From assembly GCA_020086605.1 (NCBI GenBank), contig JACBWW010000003.1, positions 57,142,849 to 57,206,848 of the forward strand: a stretch of 64,000 nt of DNA, in the 5' to 3' direction. The DNA is from Lanius collurio. Taxonomy: Eukaryota > Chordata > Aves > Passeriformes > Laniidae. Positions 1 to 12,201 of this stretch are shown here, in pieces. How positions within the stretch are numbered: position 1 is the first letter of the stretch; every line of letters starts with the position of its first letter. The notes beneath the pieces were generated by a model. That model ran no database searches. It saw nothing but the letters and a program-made list of their open reading frames with translations, and had not been told where the DNA came from. The position numbers were made by a program, and so were the translations under genes.

Positions 1-328
1 AAATAACAAGACATCTCGCTGTGGAGAAAACCTGAGTCCTTTCTGTAGGTGTGGCTTTGCTCTCTCCAGAGCTGGGGTGTGGCTTGGGCCCTCCCCGAAC
101 ACAGTGTAAGGCCTCCTGGTGATCTTCTGGTGTTGCTGAACAGTCCAGAAGAAAAGAAGAAGAAGCCAAAAACCTTTCTTGCCTCCACTAGCTGGCTAGC
201 TAAAAAGCAAAGAAGTTTAACTCTCTGTTTCTCTCCTGAGAAGAGGCGCCAAAGGCTGGGGAAAAGCGGGAAAGTTCTTTCCTCTGCTCTGCCACGGTGA
301 GTTATCTGTGTTTTTGAGCACAGGCCGA

Positions 329-441
329 TGAAAGAATTCCACCAGCTTCCCCCGCCTCTCTCTTAAAGGTACAGAACAGCGCAGGATTCGTGTCTGGGCA
401 TAGAGCAGGCGATCGGGGACACAGCATCCTAAAGTCACCCC
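329..441. repeat. Direct repeat copy A flanking the ERV pol block
   Basis: This segment matches 3782-3893 in the same orientation at about 85% identity by eye. Shared stretches include tgtctgggcatagagcagg and ctctcttaaaggta. Its minus-strand reading holds a purine-rich run (AAGAGAGAGGCGGGGGAAG) that could be a polypurine tract just before an LTR. I cannot tell whether the repeat is an LTR-edge segment or an internal segment duplicated by recombination. Confidence 0.75.
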
Positions 442-639
442 GACACATTCCACCACTTATTGCTGGCTCAATGCCACAGTAATACATTCTAACTCTACAC
501 ACAGACATAATTACATAGACACACGTATATATACATATATACAGCTATATACAAACAGTGACAGTGACACACAGCAAGCAGTGGTTTACAGGCATTTCAC
601 ATTACAAGTGGTTTTCACCCAACCACTAGATCTCACTGT

Positions 640-1345
640 GGCACACAACATGTCCCATCTCTCTTCATCACCCACCATGTATAACCAGGTCCCTGAGCAA
701 AGACAACTCCATGGATGGTTTGTCTATTCTCAAGGCAGAGTTAATCCAAACAGTCTTTCCTAACAGACCTCTGACATGCACTGCTGGGGCCTTATCTCCA
801 TCTACTGTATGCAGGGGCTCAGACTGGGCCACCTCCATTGGTGGAGCCTCGGGTGTTAACTAACCAGGTAGCCTTTCCTAAATGCTGCTCCCAATTTTTT
901 AAAGTTTCCCCACCCAGTACCTTCAAGGTGGTTTTCAACAATCCATTGCACCATTCCACTTTTCCAGCAGCTGGTGCAGGGTAAGGGATATGGTACGCCC
1001 ACTCAATGCCATGCTCCCTAGCCCAGGTGTTGATAAGGCTGTTTTGAAGTGAGTCCCACTGTCAGACTCAGGTCTCTCAGGGGTACCATGCCTCCAAAGG
1101 ACTTGCTTTTCCAGACCTAGGATGGTGTTCCGGGCTGTGGCATGAGGCACAGGGTAGGTCTCCAGCCACCCAGTGGTGGCTTCTACCATGGTGAGCACAT
1201 AACGCTTGCCTTGGCGGGTCTGAGGCAGTGTGATGTAATCAATCTGCCAGGCCTCCCCGTACTTGTATTTGGACCATCGTCCACCATATCACAGGGGCTT
1301 CACCCGCTTGGCCTGTTTGATGGCAGCACATGTCTCACAATCATG
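640..1345 (-). pseudogene. ERV integrase remnant
   Basis: Minus-strand pieces in several frames cover integrase. Around 1300-1345 the sequence reads HDCETCAAIKQAK, the CxxC half of the N-terminal zinc-binding HHCC domain. The longest frame (935-1198) has VEATTGWLETYPVPHATA and a core motif, ESDSGTHF, with the second catalytic Asp; Ser replaces the usual Asn. The last catalytic Glu region is shifted out of frame near LLEKWNG. Fragments such as WLVNTRGS (about 870) and AQGPGYTWWVM (about 660) show that the C-terminal part runs to about 640. The protein would have inserted viral DNA into the host genome. It is disrupted by several frameshifts and stops. Confidence 0.85.
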
Positions 1346-1691
1346 GATCACCTGGGAGATGCTATCCATGGTTAGATCCACCGCTCGGTCTCGTGCCCAC
1401 TTATAGGTGGCATCTCTGATGGTCAGAGGCGTCATGGGCTCATCAAGCTAGGAACAACTCTCCCTTGTGTTTCCAATCTAAGTCTATCTGTTACACCTCT
1501 ATTTTCACAACCTGATCTACCTGCTTGTTGTTTCGATGTTCCTCATTAACCCTACTCTTGGGGACATGAGCATCTACATGGCAGACTTTCACAGGTAGCT
1601 TTCCTACCTGGGCAGCAATGTCTTTCCACTCTTCAGCAGCCCAGATTGGTTTTCCCCTATGCTGTCAATTCGCCTTTTCCCACCTTTCCAG

Positions 1692-1889
1692 CTATCCCCA
1701 TAGAGCATTGGCTACCGTCCATGAATCAGTGTAGAGGTAGAGATTTGGCCACTTCTCTCTTTCAGCAATGGCCAGGGCCAGCTGAATGACTTTGAGTTCA
1801 GTGAGTTGGCTTGATCCACCTTCTCCTTCAGTAGCTTCTGCAGCCTGCTCTGTGGGGCTCTGTACAGCTGCTTTCCACTTTTGTTTCAT
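1692..1889 (-). pseudogene. ERV RNase H remnant
   Basis: A 65-codon frame shows the middle of a retroviral RNase H domain. LTELKVIQLALAIAEREKW supplies the helix with the catalytic Glu, and LYLYTDSWTVANALWG contains the TDS catalytic Asp. The frame ends in TAG directly after ALWG. The first catalytic Asp of the domain should lie upstream (above 1889), but I could not find a clean frame there. It sits in order between RT (2565-3370) and integrase (640-1345), which supports one ancestral pol gene. Confidence 0.85.
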
Positions 1890-2564
1890 CCTTCAATGCC
1901 ACAGGAACCGTCAGTGAAGGGAGCATAGCGTGTCTTCTGATGGCAATTGGTTGTATGGTGGAGCTTCTTCAGCACATGTCACTTGTTCTTGCTCTTCTTT
2001 GTCAGTGAGACCAGTTTTCACCTTCGGGCCAATTTGTGACTATTTCCAAGATCTCAGGGTGATTAAGTTTTCTGATACAGGCGCGCTGTGTGATGAGAGC
2101 AATCCACTTGTTCCATGTGGCATTGGTGGTGTGGTGGGTAGAGGGAACCTTTGCTTTGAACATCGACCCCAGCACCAGTAGTCAGGGTGCCAGGAGGAGC
2201 TGTGCTTCAGTGCTGATTAACTCTGAGCTGGCTGCCAAGATTTCCTCCTCTGTTGGGGTGTAGTTGGCTTCAGACCCTCTGTAGCTTTGACTTCAAAATC
2301 CCAGTGATCAACCTCAAGTCTCACCAGGCACTTTCTGCCAAAGGCTCCAGGACAGACTATGGCTTCTGGCTGCAGAGTAGAGCATGTTCACTTCTGGTCC
2401 TGTCCTGACTGGACCAAGGGCTAGCGCATGAGCGATCTCCTGCTTGATCTCAGCAACGGTTTGTTGCTGTTCAGGGCCCCAGTGGAAATTTTTCTTTTTG
2501 CAGGTAACCAGGTAACCAGATAGAGAGGGCTCACAATCTGGCTGTACTTAGGAATATGCATCCT

Positions 2565-3370
2565 CTAAAAGCCTATGGCACTTAAGATAGCTTGTGTTTC
2601 CTTCTTGTTGGTTGGTGGAGACATTGCTGTGATCTTATTGACGATCTCAGTAGGAATCTGATGCCGTCCATCTTGCCACTTCACTCCCAGGAGCTGGATC
2701 TCCCTTGAGTGTGTTCTTCTTGATGGCAAAACTGGCTTCCAGGAGAATCTGGATGATTTTCTCTTCTTTCTCAAACACTTTTGCTGCAGTGCTGCCCCAC
2801 ACAGTGATGTTCATCAATGTACGGCAGATCTTCTGGAGCCTCACCCTTTTCCAGTGCAGCTTGGATCAGTCCATGGCAGATGGTGGGACTGTGCTTCCAC
2901 CCCTGGGGCAGTCGGTTCCAGGTGTACTGCACGCCCCTCCAGGTGAAGGCAAACTGAGGCCTGCACTCTGGTGCCAAAGGAATGGAGAAGAATGCATTTG
3001 CAATGTCAATGGTGGCATACCACTTTGCTGCTTTGGACTCCAGCTCGTACTGGAGCTCCAGCATGTCCAGCACAGCAGTGTTCAGTGGTGGAGTCACTTC
3101 ATTCAATGCACGATAGTCCACGGTCAGTCTCCATTCCCCGTCAGACTTGTGCACAGGCCAGATGGGGCTGTTGAAGGGTGAATGGGTCTTGCTGACCACC
3201 CCTTGGCTCTCCAGCTCATGGATCATCTTGTGGATGGGGATCACAGCATCTCGAGTTGTCCAGTACTGTCGGTGATGCACTATCGAGGTGGCAATTGGCA
3301 CTCTTTGTTCTTCTACCTTCAGAAGGCCTACTGCAGATGGGTTCTCTGATAGTGTGGGCAAGGTGTTCAA
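2565..3370 (-). pseudogene. ERV reverse transcriptase remnant, frameshifted at the active site
   Basis: The first frame (2771-3370) has clear RT signatures: a primer-grip-side stretch with PIWPVHKSDGEWRLTVDYRALN, shown here only as an identifying motif in parts (PVHKSDGEWRLTVDYRALN), then YATIDIANAFFSIPL with the first catalytic Asp, and LPQGWKHSPTICH. At the YxDD motif it reads YIDEHHC: one extra base after GATGA (near 2815) moves the second catalytic Asp out of frame. Matching RT sequence resumes in another frame (ITVWG, then AKVFEKEEKI), and the thumb/connection part lies at 2565-2774 (LLGVKWQDGR, PPTNKKETQA). The enzyme would have copied viral RNA into DNA. This copy is non-functional. 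Confidence 0.92.
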
Positions 3371-3700
3371 TTACTTTATGCCCTCTGCCTCCACAGCAGC
3401 TATTTCAAAAGCCCACTTGAGTCCCTTTGGGTCTCTGAAATACCCGCCTTGGAGGAAGTCTATGCCCAAAATGCACAGGGCCTCTGGGCCAGTCACAATG
3501 AGATGTTTCTTCCATTCATTTCCAGTCAGGCTCACCTCAGCTTCCACCAGGGTCAAATCTTGTGATCCACCTGTTATACCAGCAATAGAAACAGAATCTG
3601 CCCCCACATGTTGCAATGGGATTACTGTGCACTGTGCACCAGCATCAACCAAGACATCGTATTTTTGTGGTTCTGATGTGCCAGGCCAACAAATCCACAC
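3371..3700 (-). pseudogene. ERV aspartic protease remnant
   Basis: This 109-codon frame carries a retropepsin-like core. The active-site region reads VLVDAGAQCTVIP, so Ala stands where the D-T/S-G triad has Thr or Ser. A second conserved patch, CILGIDFL, matches the usual I-L-G-x-D/N motif near the C-terminus of retroviral proteases. In an intact virus the enzyme would cleave Gag-Pol as a homodimer. The frame ends in TAA at 3371-3373 and continues in the same frame straight into the RT segment, so protease and RT were one reading frame now split by a nonsense codon. The altered triad and the stop mark it as dead. Confidence 0.85.
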
Positions 3701-3781
3701 AGTCTAAAAGACATGGTTTTCCCTGGCCTCACCTGGCTAGAGGCAGGGCCCCTCTAGTTCTGGTTATCATTCCCTCCCTGC

Positions 3782-3893
3782 TGAAAGAACTCCACTTATT
3801 TCCTCCTGTCTCTCTTAAAGGTAGAGAACAGCACAGGATTCATGTCTGGGCATAGAGCAGGTGATAGGGAATACAGCATCATAAAGTCACCCC
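3782..3893. repeat. Direct repeat copy B flanking the ERV pol block
   Basis: This is the partner of 329-441. The similarity begins at tgaaagaa and ends at aaagtcacccc. It lies 80 bp upstream (minus-strand sense) of the protease frame, where gag would be expected. Either gag was lost in a rearrangement using this repeat, or this is the tail of a second related element. Confidence 0.75.
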
Positions 3894-5994
3894 AAGACAC
3901 ATGCCTATGCCAAATACACAGGGCATTTCAGAACCCATTTACCTGTACTACAAAGTCACAGCAGTTTCCTAAGGCAGAAAATTGTTCTGGTGGCATAGTA
4001 GTCAATGCATCATCCCTTCATCTTCCTCAAAAGAGATCTCTCCCTAGAAGTTCTAACCAAATAGGTTTAAACGTAAGGCCCAGTTTTAGTTTCTGCTTCT
4101 TGTTTTATGGTACTGAAAAACTAAAATGTAATACTGGAGACATGGTCCAGGCTCTCTTTATTCTGCTGAAACAGAAGTCTGGGCAAGCATCCCTCCATCA
4201 CTTGTGCTGCCTCCCATGTCGCACCCACATGCTTTGATAGAGCTTGGTGCTGATAAAATTGCAGTTAGCAGAAGCAATATCCCTGTCCCTTTCTCTGTGA
4301 TTTCAGCTTCCCAAGGATTAAAGTGGTTTCTCTGAAGGAACCTCAGTACATATCGCAACACCAAAGCTGAGCAAGGACAGAAACTTCCTTTGTTGTGCAA
4401 AGTTATGACAGGAAATAACACTGGGTTGGACTGATAAGCCTTTCACATTCACCTGCTGCGTATCAAATGTTTGGGAAAGGTGTGTAGCACGACATTCGAA
4501 GTCAGCTATTCACTGCCAAGGCTTTATAGCAGCTTTGTAGATGGCAGGCTTCTGGATGCAAATAAACTTATATCTCTTCCACAAAGAAAGTTTGAAAAGC
4601 GTATTGATAATGCCTCTGTAACATGACTGCCTGACTCGCGTTAGCATTACAACTGCTTCCATTGCTGCCAAAAACAAGCTTATGATGAAACAAACACCAC
4701 TTTATTTATAATACCATTGCAGTTCTGTGTTGAAATATTTTTTTCAGATTGCCAGACACCAGCTCTTGTGATCAGATCCTGTTGGATCACAGAGGTTTCT
4801 AAGTTGCCTGTCAGTGTTTATATAGTGTGAGCGTCTGTTGTATTTCATATGGGATTAAATATAATCAAAATTCATGTTACCCTTTGCAAGCTAGCATCAG
4901 AGGAAGGCATGCATATTTCAGCTAATTAATTAACAGGATGAATGTGTTAACGTGAGCCTCTTGAGACTCAGGTTAATAACCCACTAAGGGTCGTATTTGC
5001 AAGCAGCAAAGCTTCTGTGGCTATATAGTGAGCCATAAATTATGGGTGAGGCCATTTTCCTTTCCAGTCCTGATGATCTAGATTCAGGGGGTTGCTGTGA
5101 CTCTGTTTTCACAGAAGGGCGAGGTTTGGTTTTGTTTTTTTGCCTTGTTTTGCTCCTAACTCTTTCTGTGTAACTCATTAAAACCCTCTGAATGACACTG
5201 ATCACAGTGTGAGGAAGCACAAGGTTCTCTTCTTCACCCACCCTCAGGAGGCATGGAGGCTGTGTTGCCTTCATTATCTAATGCTTCCCTGGTGTTTTTA
5301 AGACAGAGAATTAAATTAATTTGCAACCATCACACCACTCATGGCTATGTCACTGCAAGGAAACAGCAAAATGATGCACCGTGTAGAGCCATTCCCTTTG
5401 CAGAGGCCTGTTGGCAGCTGAAGACCAACCCTGTTGGAGGTCACCTTCCTACTCTGCTACAGTGAGTCTGTGAGCACGTTAATCTACAGAGAACAGAACA
5501 GACTGACCTTTTGCTTAATGAAGGTCTCTTCTCACATCTCCTGCAAGATAAGCTGTGGAACTGGGAACATGCTGAGCTGAAGGGACCCACCTTAGCATTT
5601 CTGGACCCACTTTCCAGATAGGCACACTGAACCTAAAGCCAAAAACTAGGTTCAGCTACAAAATTCAGATGAGAAGCTGAGAATTGCTGTATCACCTTTC
5701 CACACTCTCTGTTCTATAGAACATTTCACAGATATTCAAGATTTTGTAAAGTCCCTGCTAACCAAAATTTTGTGTCTCTAGAGAGAAGCTGGTGAAAGCC
5801 AAGCATGAGATCACACCAGAGTCCACTCTGCTTTCCTTCACACAGCCCACAGCATGAATACATGGAAAAAAGCCAAGTTCTTCTGCAAAAAGCCTGCACA
5901 TCCTTTCTAACACATCTTAATTACAAATGTAGTGCAAAATAAATCCTGAAAGGGCAACAGGCAGCTGACAGAGATGGGGAGATGGCTTTCATTG
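3894..5994. other. Non-coding, no gene recognised
   Basis: I see no supported gene or family-level repeat. Small open frames here lack any recognisable domain. The first few hundred bases may still be degraded retroviral sequence adjoining copy B, but I found no Gag motif on the minus strand. Confidence 0.5.
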
Positions 5995-6064
5995 TCAGTG
6001 CTAGGTTAGCAGTTGGACTCAATGACCTTGGAGGTCTTTCCAACCTTGATGATTCCATGATTTT
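5995..6064 (+). mobile_element. CR1 LINE 3' end fragment
   Basis: This is the last 70 bp of an avian CR1: agttggactcaatgacctt, then ggtctttccaaccttgatga and a final attccatgat. It is heavily 5'-truncated, as most CR1 copies are. Confidence 0.85.
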
Positions 6065-8298
6065 ATTATCCTGCCCCTATGTTCTTGGGGGTGTCTGCCA
6101 CAGGTGAGGTGCACAGGTTGCCCACAGAGCTATGGGCCCCACTCAAGGTCAGAGGGTGAGGGTAGGCCAGAGCAGGTGGGAGAAGGTTGTCAGGACCTTT
6201 TTAGGGAATCTGGCTCATCAGTTGTCTTCAAGGAAGAGAAAGGCTGAAAAATGGAAGAAATAGAAAATCTTGTGTGGAGACTGCAGTGATGCCTTCCTCT
6301 CCCCAAAGAGCCTGGTAGGCATAGAGCAGAGCCATGAGCTTGAGCCACATCCCTCTCTGGACTATTGGGTTTGAGGTTACAGCTGCACTGGCAGTTTGTC
6401 CTGCAGTGGGGTTGGAAGGGCCAGGCGTGTTCCCCACTGAGCTGGCCCATGGGCAGAGATCTCGGGCTGGGATCAGTGAAACTATCTGCTGAAGGAATCC
6501 CGCAGCTCCATGCCGGCTGGGCTGTGAAACAGGACTGCCTTATCACCACCTCTCTCTGCAGAAATCATCCAGGCTCGCACACACCCTGGATGTGTGGGAG
6601 ATGGAGTATTTGGGATGTCGAATTTCTCAGGCTTCTCACTCCTCCACCCCAGGTCTTTCTACCAGAAAGTCCTCATTATTTGGGGAAGTTGCAAATCCAT
6701 GGTGTAACCTCTTCAAGGACAGCACAGGGGGAGGGAATAGCCTCTAATGAAACAGGAAGCTCCAACATATAATCTAAGGTGTTCATTTCAATTAGGGATG
6801 ACCTTCATTACTCCTCAAGTTTTATAGCTACTGTAGTTCTCACTCCTATGAAGGGTGAGACTCCACAGGAGATGTCTGAAAAGTCTGATGGGAAGAGTGG
6901 GTGAAATTGCACAATGCGTTCACCAATGAAGTGCCCAGGGTCAGGGTTTATTTAACAGGTCTCTGGCTACAACCAAGAGGCCTATGGATCTTGCCCTGAG
7001 GAACAGAGCAAGTTAAAATGCCACTGAATACATCTTTCCCACAGCATTTAATTCTTTCTTAGTCCTGTTTGGAGTTGGTGAGTTAATGACCTAATCACTT
7101 GTAACAAAATGTCCCAGGTTAAGCACCAGGAAGAGTGGGAAATCATAATGCTCATCACTGCTGAGCTGGCATTTATCTGTGTAAATAGAAACATGCTAGG
7201 TTACAAAGACATGCCTGAGTTGAAAATTGAGGAAAATCAGAGCTTAGAACTCTCATTTTCCCACTTTTTTGAGGTAGAAGAACAAAGATGTTAATCTGCC
7301 GCTCAGTGGCACACAGATGCACATTGGCCCTGAGAGGTGTGTTACATGGGTCACACATAACTCCTCACCCTTCTCTAGGAGACTGAGGAGTCTGAAGTTG
7401 CAGGGCAGAGGTAAGCAAACTAATTCAAATATTGTAATTAAATCCCATCATTACTGTTCTTCCCTTTCATGCTCACCTTCACTTTTGGAGCAGTTCATAT
7501 TTGCAGTTCATTGGATCAGCTGTCCACCAAGCCACTCAGACCTGGCGTGGGGACAGGGCCCAGGCAGGACCCAGCAGTAGCTGCATTTCTTCATCCCACC
7601 AGAATCCCATCAGAGTCAAAGAAACAGTCACTGTTGAGGCACTCCTCCAATGAAGCATGCTCAAGAGCTTTAGCCAAACAACTTCACATGCTTCCAAATG
7701 CAGATTGAATTTCCAGCTGCAGCCTGGAGAAGCTACAAACCCCTGACTAGTTTCTCAAAATCTGCATTTAGTGGTCTACCTCACGGAACGCTTTAATAAG
7801 TTGCTGGGCATCCAGAAGCCTTAGCAGGGGGGTCATTAACTCATCATCAGTCTCTTCCTTTATCCCGAAGTTGCCACCTGTTCAGATCTAGCAGTGGAAC
7901 TGTACAAGAGTTGCTCCCTACAGCTCCCAGGGTTGCCTCATCTGCTCACACCTGTAGGCATGTGCTGTCAGCATGTGGTTGTACCCCATTGTGTCTGCCC
8001 CAACTGCACAGTCCAGTCCTTTCCTTCACCAGTTCTAGTGCTCACTTAACCCTTCTGTAGAGCTGAGTTGGCTCATTCAATTAGCAAAAGGTTCATGCAT
8101 GGATATGATCAACACCTGAGCCTAGCACAAGAGAAATTGCAGGAGTGTCTGGCCATGTTAGTGGTGAAAGGGGATCTGTCTTCACTTGGGAATGGTAAAT
8201 TGGTGTAATCCCTCTCACCAATCCACTCATATAGACCAGCTTTAAACTTCCCCTTCCAAAAACACATCATTCAGAAAATCAATCATTCAATCAATAGC

Positions 8299-8316
8299 TA
8301 AATAAATAAATAAATG
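8299..8316. repeat. (TAAA)n microsatellite
   Basis: Four tandem TAAA units ending in TAAATG. Confidence 0.9.
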
Positions 8317-9619
8317 TTGCTTACATTACTAAGTTTAAACGCTCTCATCATTTGGTGGGGAGGGAAGCTCAGGGTAGGAAGGGACCGTACAAGCAGTTAT
8401 TTCAGGAGGTATAGGGATGGGAGTACCTGGACTAGTAAGGAGAATCACGACAAGCAGACAGGGACAATTACCTCTTACCCTGTCTGAATTCTATCTGGAA
8501 TAACATGTCTGATGACAGCCTGAGACCACAAATGAAGAGCTAGAGGTATGAGTTTACCTGCCCCACACATCAGTCATCATGCCCAGCCGCACTCTGCTGC
8601 AAGAACACCTTTGAGAAACCATTCTAACCATGCTGCAGCTGTGGTTTTGTAGGCTTGAATTTGTAATTGCAGGCTCAGCATTCACTCTGAAAGTGGCCTG
8701 TTGTATCTAATTTCAAATAGTGCCCTGCCTAACAGTCACAAGCGAGGTGCCAGCCAAAGCTACGCAGTGAGGTTATTGTTAGAGTGGAGAACAAGGGGCA
8801 AAGAAAAGACCTTGGCAGCCCCGATGGAGGGCTACAGAGGCACACACAGGCATACACAGGCTGCAAATAATCACACTTACTACAACAGCCCAGCTTCACT
8901 GAGCTGCCACTGCAGTGGCAGAGGCTTGACAAGTGAGTCAGACCTTTGCCATACTTGCAAGTCGGCATGGGAAATACATTCCTCTTTCTGCTATATTTTT
9001 CCACTTGTTGCTGTGACGAGGAAGAGTCTCAGATTTCCACCACCAAATGATTAAAGAGAGTGCGAGGATGGTTCCCACCTCCTCTGCCTGTCAGTTAATT
9101 AGCACACAGGAGTGTGCTGTCAGTAAAGGGTTTTCTTCCCTTTGATTGGGCTCTCCAAAGCAGGTTCTGAACACAGATTTCTTACCTGAAAGAAATTAGA
9201 AAGTACAGCCACACATGTCCCATGTCACAGAGTACCTGTTTGCCTGGGACTGGGGAATAATCTCTGCCTCACTTGAATTTCAAGACACATGGATGATGAA
9301 GAAGGCCAGAAAAAAAGAACCTTCCATCTATTTCATAACTGGCTGTGAAAAGTGATCACCATGCTAATGACCAGTACAGCTTTAATGGTACAAGGTTCCA
9401 AAGATCCCAACTGCTTTTAGAAAGAGCCAAGCATGTGATTCAGTAGCACTGGCAAAACTCCAAGCACATAATTTCCATCTGACCCTCCACTATCTTAGTG
9501 CCATCGGCTTGATAAGACACTCAAAGCTGTCTTGAAGTGACACAGCACAATGTGTGAAAGCTGTTTTCTTTCAACCTGGAAATAAAACATTTTTTGCAAC
9601 TAGTGATGGCACTTTATTA

Positions 9620-9670
9620 GTAAATAAATGAATAAATAAATAAATGAATAAATAAATAAATAAATAAATG
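9620..9670. repeat. (TAAA)n microsatellite with TGAA interruptions
   Basis: About 50 bp of TAAA units broken twice by a G (AAATGAATAAA). It may be a polymorphic microsatellite. Confidence 0.95.
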
Positions 9671-10234
9671 CACCACTACCCTCTACCTAGACGCCTGCAT
9701 GTCCTGCTGCCTGGAAGGGCCCTTGCTGTCACTAATAGAATTCTGTGCACCCATGAAAGGCTTCCCACACAGATAGGATTCCTTGACAAGAGCCTAAATG
9801 TAACATTAACTCTGTGCAGATACAGGAGTCACAATTTGTAAAGCTGTCTGAAAGGGCAGTGCATCCTACTACAGTCTAATTCTGTTTGTTCTCTCTACCA
9901 GTGCACTTTCATTAATCTCACTGGAGTTAAATCACTGTGAATAAGTTCAGCTTTTTTTTTTCACCTAGTTGAACCTGACCAACAGATTTGGGCGTCCATC
10001 ACTGAACTTAATGGGAGTTTTTATGCTCCCAAAAGATGCAAGAGTACCCAGTTGTGTATGTGTATACGTGTTGTTGAGCTCTAACCCTAGCCAGCAACTA
10101 AGTACTACACAGACACTCACACCTACCCCCTCCTCCCATACCCAGTGGGATAGGGAGGAGAATCAGAAAGAGGTAAGATCCAGGGCTTGGGATAAGAACA
10201 CTTTAACAAGTGAAATAAAGTTGTCAATAACAGT

Positions 10235-10265
10235 AATGATGATGATGATAAGAAGAAGAAGAATT
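10235..10265. repeat. (GAT)n(AAG)n trinucleotide tract
   Basis: Consecutive GAT units pass into AAG units within about 30 bp. Confidence 0.9.
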
Positions 10266-11599
10266 TTAAATAAAAGTAAAGGAGAGAGGAAGAAATAGAG
10301 GTGATACGCAACAAAATTGTTCATTACTCATTGACTGATGTTCAACCCAACCCTGAGCAGTGATCAACCCCTCCTGAACAATTCCCTCCATTTTATATAT
10401 GGAGCATGACATTCTAGGGTGTGGAAAAACCCTTTGGCCAGTTCAGGTCACCTGTCCTGGCCATTCTCCCTCCAGGCTTCTGGTGCACCTCCTCACTGGC
10501 AGAGCAAGGGACACTGAGAAGTGCTTGACTCGGGGTAAGCTCTGCCTAGCAACAACCAAAACATCAGCATGTTATTGACTTTACTCTCATACAGAACTCA
10601 CAACACACCAGCTACTAAGAATAAAATTAACTCTATCCCAGCTGAAACCGGGACACATGCCATGAAATGTAAGCTTGGTTATTATCAAGGTAACATCTGC
10701 AGGTGATGTTACCAGAGTCCTCTTAAGCTACGTAAGGCACAACTGAGAATCAGTTCCCACACTGAACAGCTAATGCAATATAAATTTTAAATGGATAGAG
10801 GACAGATTCATCAGATATAGAAAATACCAAGGGACAATTAAACAAATAGTGGTGTGAGGGACAGGAGACCTAGTGCACCAGCTGCTTAATACTCCCATGA
10901 TGCACAAACCCAAAAAAATTAATGTCTTCAGAGGCATAGTTGTCCCCCCCTACATATAGTGTGTACATCCATAAGTAAGTAAAGTCATACATAAGTCAAA
11001 CATAGGATCAATGGTGCTTAATGGCAGGTGCCACCTGCTAAGTCAGAGAAAATCCAGGTGGGCATGGCCAGAGCTGCAAGAAGAGCTACAGCTGCACAAA
11101 CAGTTGGTCAGGTGGAGCCTGCAGATCACTGCAGCATTATGCAATGTTGCTGCAAATGTTTTGGAAACACTGTTCATTCTTTTTTCTGTTCACTCAGCAA
11201 GGATTACAAGCATAGTAACTTCATCTATCATTTGCACAATGAGATAAGAGCGAGGAAGGTGTAGGGCAGATCAAGCATCTCTCCTTTCCCTGTTCTCACA
11301 CTTCCTCCACTGGAGATTTAAAAGGTGTACAGTACAGCTAATGTGAGCACCTCTTATCTAGTTAATATGAGGTAAGAGAATGTTGAACTAGTTTATTGCT
11401 TCCTGCAGCTGTGCCACCTGAGGCTCTGATCTATCTCATCAAATATCATAAATGGCTGTAACGATGGACAGACATGGTCCTGCCTTGCAGAAAGGGACAT
11501 CTAGAGAACATAAAACAAGCATGGGGGTTTCTATGGTTGGGGGTCTCTGTAGATGGAGGCATTTTGTTGCTGCCTTTCAGATGTCACAACATTAAACAT

Positions 11600-12201
11600 C
11601 CAACAAGGACATTGGGCTCATATCCTGGGTTTCATCAAAAGAAGTGTGTCCAGCAGCTTGAGGGAGGTGTTTCTCCCCTGCTGCTTTGCACTTGTGAGAC
11701 CCCATCTGGAGTACTGTGGCCAGCTCTGGGGCCACCAGCATGGGAAGAACATGGAGCAGTTGGAGTGAACCCAGAGGAGGCCACACAGGTGATCAGAGCC
11801 CTGGAACATCTCTCTTAAAGAGTCTGGAAGAGCTGGGACTGTTCAGCCTGGAGAAGAGAAGGATAAGGGGAATCCCCATTGTGGCTTTCCAGTACCTACA
11901 GGGGGCTACAAGAGAACTGAAGAAGATCTGTAATGATAAGATAAGGGGGAATGGCTTCACTTTGAGAGAGGAAAGATATAGATTAGATATAAGGAAGAAA
12001 TTCCTTCCTGCGAGGGTGGTGGCAGGAGCAGGCTGCCCAGAGAAGCTCTGGATGCTTCATCCCTGGAAATATTCAAGGCCAGGCTGAATGAGGCTTTGAG
12101 CAACGTGGTTTAGTGGAAGGTGTCCCTGCCCATGGCAGGGGAGTAGGAATTAGATGGTCTTTAAGGTCCCTTCCAACCCAAACCATTTTATGATTCTATG
12201 A
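11600..12201 (+). mobile_element. CR1 LINE 3' fragment, about 600 bp
   Basis: This is the 3' part of a CR1 retrotransposon in plus orientation. It includes the end of the ORF2 reverse-transcriptase-like protein: a frame at 11553-11768 reads CCFALVRPHLEYCGQLWG, typical of the CR1 ORF2 C-terminus. The 3' UTR follows, with gttcagcctggagaagagaa, aggaagaaattccttcctg and the terminal ccaacccaaaccatttt and atgattctatga. ORF2 is truncated at the 5' side and interrupted, so the copy is inactive. Open frames on either strand here (for example 11474-11818 and 11716-12087) are fragments or shadows of this element, not genes. Confidence 0.95.

Larger units (their letters stand above)
1..3893 (-). mobile_element. 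Decayed endogenous retrovirus, pol-only remnant
   Basis: Read on the minus strand, this block gives protease, reverse transcriptase, RNase H and integrase segments in the canonical retroviral order, so the 5' end of the element is at high coordinates. All segments are broken by stops and frameshifts. No gag is visible upstream of the protease, where only about 80 bp separate it from a direct-repeat copy at 3782-3893. No env is recognisable between integrase (about 640) and the other repeat copy (329-441). The left limit is unknown because the element may run past the window start. The retroviral class is not assigned: the Pol resembles the abundant avian ERV lineages, but placing it needs a phylogeny. 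Element identity is secure; exact borders are not. Confidence 0.9.
6065..11599. other. Non-coding with simple repeats
   Basis: No gene is supported. Features seen are two TAAA-type microsatellites (8299-8316 and 9620-9670) and a GAT/AAG trinucleotide tract (10235-10265). Open frames up to 135 codons (6365-6772) show no domain and look like chance. Confidence 0.5.

Noticed and set aside
2705..3181. 158-codon plus-strand frame
   Set aside because: It is the antisense shadow of the ERV reverse transcriptase on the minus strand.
11474..12087. Several 70-123-codon frames on both strands
   Set aside because: They are pieces or shadows of the CR1 LINE at 11600-12201.
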